Assembly (NCBI GenBank): GCA_029931535.1
Contig: JAQPZY010000853.1
Span: 124,001 to 188,000, forward strand
Length of the DNA: 64,000 bases
Direction of reading: 5' to 3'
From: Margaritifera margaritifera
Taxonomy: Eukaryota; Mollusca; Bivalvia; Unionida; Margaritiferidae
Positions 57,833-64,000 of the stretch are shown one piece after another. The notes beneath the pieces are model-generated. The model was not told the DNA's origin, made no database searches, and worked only from the letters and a program-made list of their open reading frames with translations. Position 1 is the stretch's first letter. Each line of letters starts with the position of its first letter. Position numbers and translations under genes: made by a program.

Positions 57833-58250
57833 TAGGGATGGACTGGTATACCGATAAACTGGTATAGAGTGATATTACATGCCAATATCATAACCAATAC
57901 TCATTCTTAACTGTATCAGTTTAGCAAGAAATTAAAAAAATTAAAACAAACGCTCATAAAAATGTTCAATAAATGGAATGCTGTTTCCATATTATTCAAT
58001 CAATCATTCACTACAGGAAGTAAACAAAACTATGTAGAGCTAGACGTCATAGTCTTAGTTTTGCATCTGCCTGCTGAAGTAATGGTGCAACTAGTGTATT
58101 CCCATATCAACATTTCAGTGTAATATGGCTTATGTTGGGCAAAAACAACAACAATTTACAGGTACATATCTGAATAGCTTTTAATATGTATCATCAATAC
58201 ATAACGTGATATATATTATATCGGAAGTGAGCTGCCGATATGCAGCCCTA
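57833..58250. mobile_element. Possible hAT miniature with TAGGG(A/C)TG ends
   Basis: Left TAGGGATGGACTGGTATACC, right (complement) TAGGGCTGCATATCGGCAGC. Flanking 8-mers ATTCACAC and ATGCATAC agree at six of eight. The pairing beyond TAGGGxTG is weak. Confidence 0.4.
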
Positions 58251-58440
58251 ATGCATACCCATGAGCACCAACCCAGAACCGTTGTTGCATAATGCCCCAG
58301 CATATCAAGGTCTACACTCTTTGAAATCAATTGAACGAGCAGCATAGAATCTTGTCTGCCAGCACATTATAAGATGGCAGACAAGAGTCTATGACAAGTG
58401 AAAATCAGTACAATTCTGTACACAAGAATATATGGTAGTG
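58251..58440. repeat. Three-stem palindrome family, diverged copy
   Basis: Inner hairpins are clear (GCATAATGCCCCAGCATATC; CTTGTCTGCCAGCACATTAT / AAGATGGCAGACAAGAGTCT) but outer stems are eroded (ATGCATACCCATGAGCACCA; ACAAGAATATATGGTAG). Confidence 0.65.
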
Positions 58441-59509
58441 TGGCACAGTACAAATACTTAACAGCATGCCAATATGCATGAGGCTAATGTATACAGATGG
58501 GAACACAAGTTATGCATGCCACAAAATCTTAGATGTTGTCTCCCAAACTTGTGAAAATTTTCGTTACATCTTCTTTTCTGAAGTTGTACAAAATACTTGT
58601 TAGATCTTAAGACAAAAATCATCCAATAAAGATAGAAATATGAATTCTAGTACAATAATAATATAATAATATAATGAAAGCAACATTTATTATGAGAAAA
58701 TAAAGCAACAAATACTTGGATGAGGGAATTGGGAATCATATTCTGTGAAAAACAGCTCATGCTTTTTGACAAATAATTATTTATTGAAACACCAAGAGAA
58801 TTTTTTTTTAATTTAAAAAAAAGAAAAAGAAAAAAAAAGAGAATATTTGAAATAGCCGTATTGATAAATCTTCATGAATAAGAACTTGATTTTCATAAAA
58901 ACCAAAGGCATTTAACATATGGCATACCAAAACAGAGTTGCTATGATAATTATACCTCTTTCTTTTAAATACATGTACTCACATTGTAAGGGAGACAACT
59001 CTGCTAATTAGAGTATGTCACAAACTGGGACTTTACTTCATTCCAAAAGAAAACCACATGTCAGAAGAAAAGAACTTTTAGTACTTTACCTCTGTATGCC
59101 AGAATTGTCACATCTTTGATTTTGCAATATTAAAAGGATGCAAAATATGTTCAAATTAGAAATACTTACTATGATACAATCAGAGAAATAAAATTTTAAA
59201 ATCAAAATAAGATGCTAATTGCCCCCTCTTCCAAAAGCAAACAAATTACTGCATTTAAGACCAGCATACCCCTAACACAAAGCAAACACTGTTCCGGGCT
59301 TTTTGAATATATTCATGTCATCATAGTCTCAGCAGCTCATTTTCTAAGGCCCTGATCTTAGTTTCATAATGCTGTTAACAGTTAAAACTTCTTAAATTTT
59401 TGTTTTTTTCCCATATCTACCAGTCAAAATGTCTAATTGGTTACAAGTATGTAGACCTTTGCCTTCCTAAACATATTCTTCATTACTGACATTTCTAAAA
59501 CAGAATCTG

Positions 59510-61565
59510 AAAGGTTGAATTCTGTAAAGCAGTGATCTAGAAGCTATTCAAGATTTTTTCTTGATTTAGTAACAGCAGCCATCTTTGTTGGCAGACTGGC
59601 ATCATTTGTAAAGATTTTAAAGACCTTCATGCCAGAATGCTTTCTGAAAAATTTGGTCAAATTCTATTGAGTGGCTTTGGAAATGTTAAGGATTTTCCAT
59701 TTTTAGTAACAGTGACCACTTTTGCTGGCAAATCGACATAATCTGTATAAATTTTAAACCCCATAGAAATAGAATGCTTCCTGAAAAATTTGGTCAAATT
59801 CTACTGAGCAGTTGATGAGATGGAGTAATTTAAAGTTTTTTCTTTTTAGGAATGGTGGCAATATTTGATGGCAGATTGGCATCATTTTTCGAAACTTGAA
59901 AGCCCTTTTGGCCACAATGCTTTTGATAAAGTTTGGTTAAATTCTATCAAGTGGATTTCCAGAAGAAGTTATTTAAATGTTCTTATATTTTTAGTAATGT
60001 TTGCCATATTTTAGTAATGGCGGCAATTCAGCACAATTTGTAACCAAAGAGTCCCTTGAAGTGACTGATACTCTAATGTGCACAAAATTTTTCCAGCAAT
60101 TCAAGATAAGACCGTTTCTTCCTTTTAACTGTCGAGTGTCTAGACCATCTCTGATATTCTTTAGCAATAACAAAGTTTTCAAATTAGTTGCTGTGGTGCA
60201 CATATTGTATGTCAGCCTGGAACCATTTTCATTTAGGACACAGTAGACATCATTAGAAGTGTTTTGGTGAAAACCCCATGTTGTAATGTTCATCCATTCA
60301 TGGGGAGTAGTGACAAAAGTTTTTTTTTTAAATATTCATTGTGGCAGCCATATTGGATGTACAACAGGCACCATTTTCATTTAGAACTGAATAGGTATCA
60401 TAAGAAGGCTACTGGTGAAAAACCCAAATATAGCCATCCATTTGAGAGAAGAGATAACAATATTTTCAAGATATGACTTTCCATTTAGCGAACACCCTAT
60501 GAAGATATGACCATCCATGCAGGAGAAGTAGCGATAAGATTTTCAAGATGGCTGCCATGGCAGCCATATTGGATTTCACATTAGCACCATTTTCATTTAA
60601 GACCAACTTGACATCATAAGAAGTATTTTAGTGAAAACCCCATGTTGATATGACCATCCATTCAGGACGAGTAGCAATGACAACATTTTCAAAATGGCTG
60701 CCATGGTGGCCATACTGGACATCAGATCAGCATGATTTTTATTTAGGACCAACTAGACTGCACAAAAACTCTTTTAGTGAAAACCCCATGTTGATATGAC
60801 CATCCATTCAGGAGAAGTAGCAATAACATTTTCAAGATGGCTGCAGTGGTGGCCATATTGGATGTCCGAGAAGCACCATTTTCATTTAGGAGCAACTAGG
60901 CCATTGGATGAATGTGTTTGTAAAGTTACACAGCAATCCTCCAAGTAGTTCTGGAGGAGTAGTGATAACAAACTTGTGCCAACGAATGGATAGAAGTCTG
61001 ATGACAGACAACAGACTATCCCATCAGCTCTTCTGGTCTATGACCTTGTATAGCTGCAAATCTGAAAGCCCTCTATGCCAGGATGCTTTTTGTCAAATTT
61101 GGTCAAACTCTGCTGAGCAGGTTTTTTTTGCGAAGAAGTCATTAAAGGTTTTCTATTTTTAGCAATGGTAGTTATATCTCAGGGTAGACAAACATCATCT
61201 GTACAAACTTGAAAGCTCTCTATACCACGATGCTTTCTGTCAGACTTGGTCAAATTTTGTTGAAAGGTTATTTAAGAATTCATTTGCAGGTTTTCTATTT
61301 TTGGCAATGATTACCATAATATCTGATGGTGGATCAACATCATTTCTGCAAATTTGAAAGATCTACATGCAAGATACTTTCTGTCAAGTTTGGTGAAATG
61401 CAATTGAGCAGTTTTGGAGAAAAGGTCCTGTAAAGGTTTTCTATCTTTAGTATCAGTGGTCATATTTAACGGCAGATTAGCATCATCTGTATCAATTTTA
61501 AAGGTATTCATGCCAGGATGTTTGCTGTAAAGTTTGGTGACATTCAACACCTTTCCCTCAACAAC
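59510..61565 (+). repeat. Family B array interrupted by a family A element
   Basis: Family B units at 59510-60030 (TTTTAGTAACAGTGACC, GGCAGATTGGCATCATTT, CTTTCTGAAAAATTTGGTCA) and at 61045-61565. Between them, 60044-61045 is a family A copy with head (AAGAGTCCCTTGAAGTGACT), about six units and a tail (CCATCAGCTCTTCTGGTCTA). Both families keep the same orientation. A perfect 20-bp palindrome, ATGGCTGCCATGGCAGCCAT, lies at 60548-60567. Confidence 0.85.
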
Positions 61566-63059
61566 TTGCAAAACTGCTTATAATGTTGGGTCAGATGTGG
61601 ATCCCATTTTTCTTCTTCTAGAAAATACCAAAAGATATGGTTCTTATTCGTTGAACATGAAGAAAATTGTGATCAAAATTGATAAACGAATCCTTGATAT
61701 ATCACTCCTTTTGTCTTTGAAAATAGTGGTTAGTGTGCGGCAATTTGATTTAAAATTATGAAATTTGTAACTTTTAATAAAACTCATATTTTGGTATATT
61801 TTCTTCAAAAACAAAAACAGTTCTCAGTACACGGTAAATAATATAAAACAAAATATCAAGCAATTAAAATATCCTACTGGTGGCAATACTTTAAGAAATA
61901 AATACCAATTAAATAATTCTTGCCCAGTGAAATTCGTGTTGCAGTTTTTTTTTTAAAAATTGGTTTCAATATAATCATCATTAATGTGATGTGCAGTCTT
62001 GTAGTCAAATGTGAAAAGTGTCAATCAACCATCACATTGATGACTGTGGGCATTTCCATGACAACCTAATTAAGTACCAACTATGTTTTGATCTCCAACT
62101 TACAGAAGTGTTGGCTGCATTGCTACAATCAATTAAAAGTTGACCTGTATTGCATTTTCATGTTAATTGGTCTTTTGTATCAAATCAAGAGGGTAGAATA
62201 AAAAAGTTTAAAGGCATGCAAATCCTACCTGCGTTAGAGCTAGTGGTCACAGTAGTGTGTTACGTCAACTCATTTCAATTGACTAATTAAACACTGAGAA
62301 CACTGTAAGTACATGTAACATAATTAAAGTATCTAACATTAATGAGTGGTTTATCATACTCATTTGCAAATGTGATCAATGATAGCAAAGGAACCAAGCG
62401 AAAGGCATACTAGGTGCATAAAAAGCTTAGTTTCACAGACAGGGTTCATTATGGAAAAGCAAGTTTCAAAGTTTATAGTGAACTTCAAATTTCAAAACTG
62501 GCACTCAAAGGTTTGCTCAAGGATGAGCAGAAAGTTCACTATAACTTGCAAAGAGATCACAGTATCAGTATTTTACTAATATTATTATTTTTTTTTTTTT
62601 AAATAGAGTTTCAACATTGTTGTTTCTTTAAATAAATGTCACATATGTTTTTAAAATAAAGAATCTTATTTATTCTTAATCTACAGTAACACTAGAATGT
62701 ATCCATATTTATGTGCAAAAAGTGGTGATGTAATACACAATGTATATGCTGGTACATGTGATGCGTGTTGAAACCACTTGGTGTAAGTTTTTAAACAATC
62801 TTTCAGAGATTAGATATATTGAAAATAAAGGTAATTTATAGAGAAAATTGAAGAACTTTATTAGAAAAAGTTATTGATTGACAATTATTCCCAACACGAT
62901 TATTAAATGAGTATTCAACCACTGAAACCCCTTCCCCTACACTGTCAATCTCCATCCCTTTCTTAATTTTTCACATTTTCATAGGTCCCTCGGTAACTTG
63001 TACCCCCACTTATGCCGATGTCTGTGTTTTTGGACCCTGTTGTGCATGAGTTATTATGG

Positions 63060-63635
63060 AAGAGGTGTATCAGTGGTTCTGGAGAACAACTTCTTTAAAG
63101 GTCTTTACACTTGTGGTAATTGTGGCCCTATTTGATGGTGTATCAGCATCATTTCTACAAATTTTCAAAGTCTTCATGCCAGGATGATTCCTGTCAAATT
63201 TCATCTAATTCTGTTCACTGGTTCTAGAGACAAAGTCATTTAAAGGTTTTTCTATATATAGTAATGGTGGCCATATTTGATGGCAGATTGGCATCATTTG
63301 TACAAATCTGAAAGACCTTTATGCCAGGATGCCCTGTGCCAAGTGGAGTTGAAATCAGTCTAGTGGGTGTTTTTTTTTTAAGTTTAAAAGAGCAGTTGTT
63401 CATAGACCACGGACAGGTTTTTCTATATTTAGTAATGGTGACAATATTTGATGGCAGATTGGCAACATTTGTATAAATCTTAAAGGCTTCATCCCAGGAT
63501 GCTTTATGTCAAATTTGGTCAACACTGGTCCAGTGGTTTCTGAGAAGTTTACAATATAAATTTTTCATGGACACATGCCAGATGCACTTCATGCCATAAG
63601 CACACGTGGCCTTATGGCCAGGTGATCTAAAAATG
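63060..63635 (+). repeat. Family B array with hairpin tail
   Basis: About three units (TAGTAATGGTGGCCATATTT, GATGGCAGATTGGCATCA, ATGCCAGGATG), closing with CATGCCAGATGCACTTCA and the hairpin tail CATAAGCACACGTGGCCTTA, TGGCCAGGTGATCTAAA (CACGTGGCC / GGCCAGGTG around TTAT, 8 of 9 pairs). Confidence 0.85.
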
Positions 63636-64000
63636 AATTTTGGAGAAAATACTGTTCCAATAATTATATGAAGCAATGTCTGCTCTCACCATTAGTCAAA
63701 CAACTGCAACAAAATGGTAAAACAAAATGGTAATCATATAAGCTATATCTAATTCTTCTCTACAACCAGTAAGCAAATGGAAAGCAACAAAAGAAAAAAA
63801 AAGTATTTAGTCAAATAAATCAAGTGTAGAACATAAAGAAGAAAAAAACTGAATCCTGAGGTTGTGTTAATGCAAAATTTTGAATCTGGATACAAGATGG
63901 TATGTTGCATCCAAATTTGACATAGTTTTATTCATCATTAATTCTCTAGAACTCTCCATACGTGGGAATCATTTACAAATGACCAATGCCAAAATGATAT

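Larger units (their letters stand above)
57007..64000 (-). other. PMCA intron upstream of the 36-nt exon (open at window edge)
   Basis: I searched for the exon that should precede splice site A (expected to end ...IIFTLLGA in this family) and did not find it, so it lies beyond 64000. Contents: a possible hAT miniature (57833-58250), a diverged palindrome (58251-58440), a family B array split by family A (59510-61565), and a family B array (63060-63635). 57007-57830, 58441-59500 and 61570-63050 are AT-rich with no gene seen. Confidence 0.75.

Noticed and set aside
59991..60293. 100-codon minus-strand open frame
   Set aside because: Lies across the junction of family B and family A repeats; similar short frames appear in other units by chance.
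62221..62290. Possible exon with an AACGCAG/GTAGG donor on the minus strand
   Set aside because: No acceptor with a pyrimidine tract at the right distance, no match to PMCA, and the phase cannot be tied to neighbouring exons.
63680..63720. Possible microexon with gttgcag acceptor and GTGAGA donor on the minus strand
   Set aside because: It would be only 14 nt, contains an in-frame TGA/TAA in the needed phases and matches nothing in PMCA.

Overview
The window is animal nuclear DNA: AT-rich, intron-rich and dense in decayed DNA transposons and short tandem-unit elements. One gene can be supported. It is a plasma-membrane Ca2+-transporting P-type ATPase (PMCA, ATP2B family) on the minus strand, running from upstream of position 64000 to beyond position 1. 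Protein similarity plus the repeat types (tRNA-derived SINE, arrays of ~145-bp units, hAT/MULE/pogo-like relics) suggest a lophotrochozoan, most likely a bivalve mollusc; that assignment is inference.

Eleven exons were rebuilt by hand, in transcript order: 56971-57006, 42683-42901, 38281-38483, 33589-33724, 28995-29101, 20244-20482, 16473-16615, 15350-15471, 9303-9485, 2677-2871 and 1-146 (open at the edge). All joins are GT-AG with matching phase, giving one uninterrupted frame of 575 complete codons. They cover the end of the A-domain/TM3 linker, TM3-TM4 with PEGLP, the phosphorylation site DKTGT, the nucleotide-binding domain, the P-domain hinge TGDGTNDGP and the start of TM5. The N-terminal exons, the later membrane segments and the calmodulin-binding tail lie outside. 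The 36-nt exon at 56971-57006 matches splice site A of vertebrate PMCAs in position, phase and size and is probably a cassette exon.

The introns (1.0 to 14.1 kb) hold nearly everything else. (1) Three families of arrays of ~130-155-bp units: family A with AAGATGGC/GCCAT motifs, family B with TTTTTAGTAATGG, family C with AGCCAATCAGATGCAAG. Some have palindromic heads and hairpin tails, and every datable copy has its tail on the right, antisense to the gene. (2) Eleven copies of a ~200-bp palindrome folding as an outer stem with two inner hairpins. (3) Terminal-inverted-repeat transposons, some nested: 1003-1997, 7606-9195, 9877-12954 with 11307-12651 inside, 25053-27987, 32039-32931, 35699-37334. 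(4) Coding relics: two hAT, one MULE, and a pogo-like N-terminus. (5) A SINE, two hAT miniature elements with perfect 8-bp target duplications, and microsatellites.

No prokaryotic features, CRISPR array, rRNA, convincing tRNA, viral gene or second host gene was found. The most interesting signals are the shared architecture and one-way orientation of the tandem-unit elements, the three-stem palindrome family, and the candidate cassette exon.
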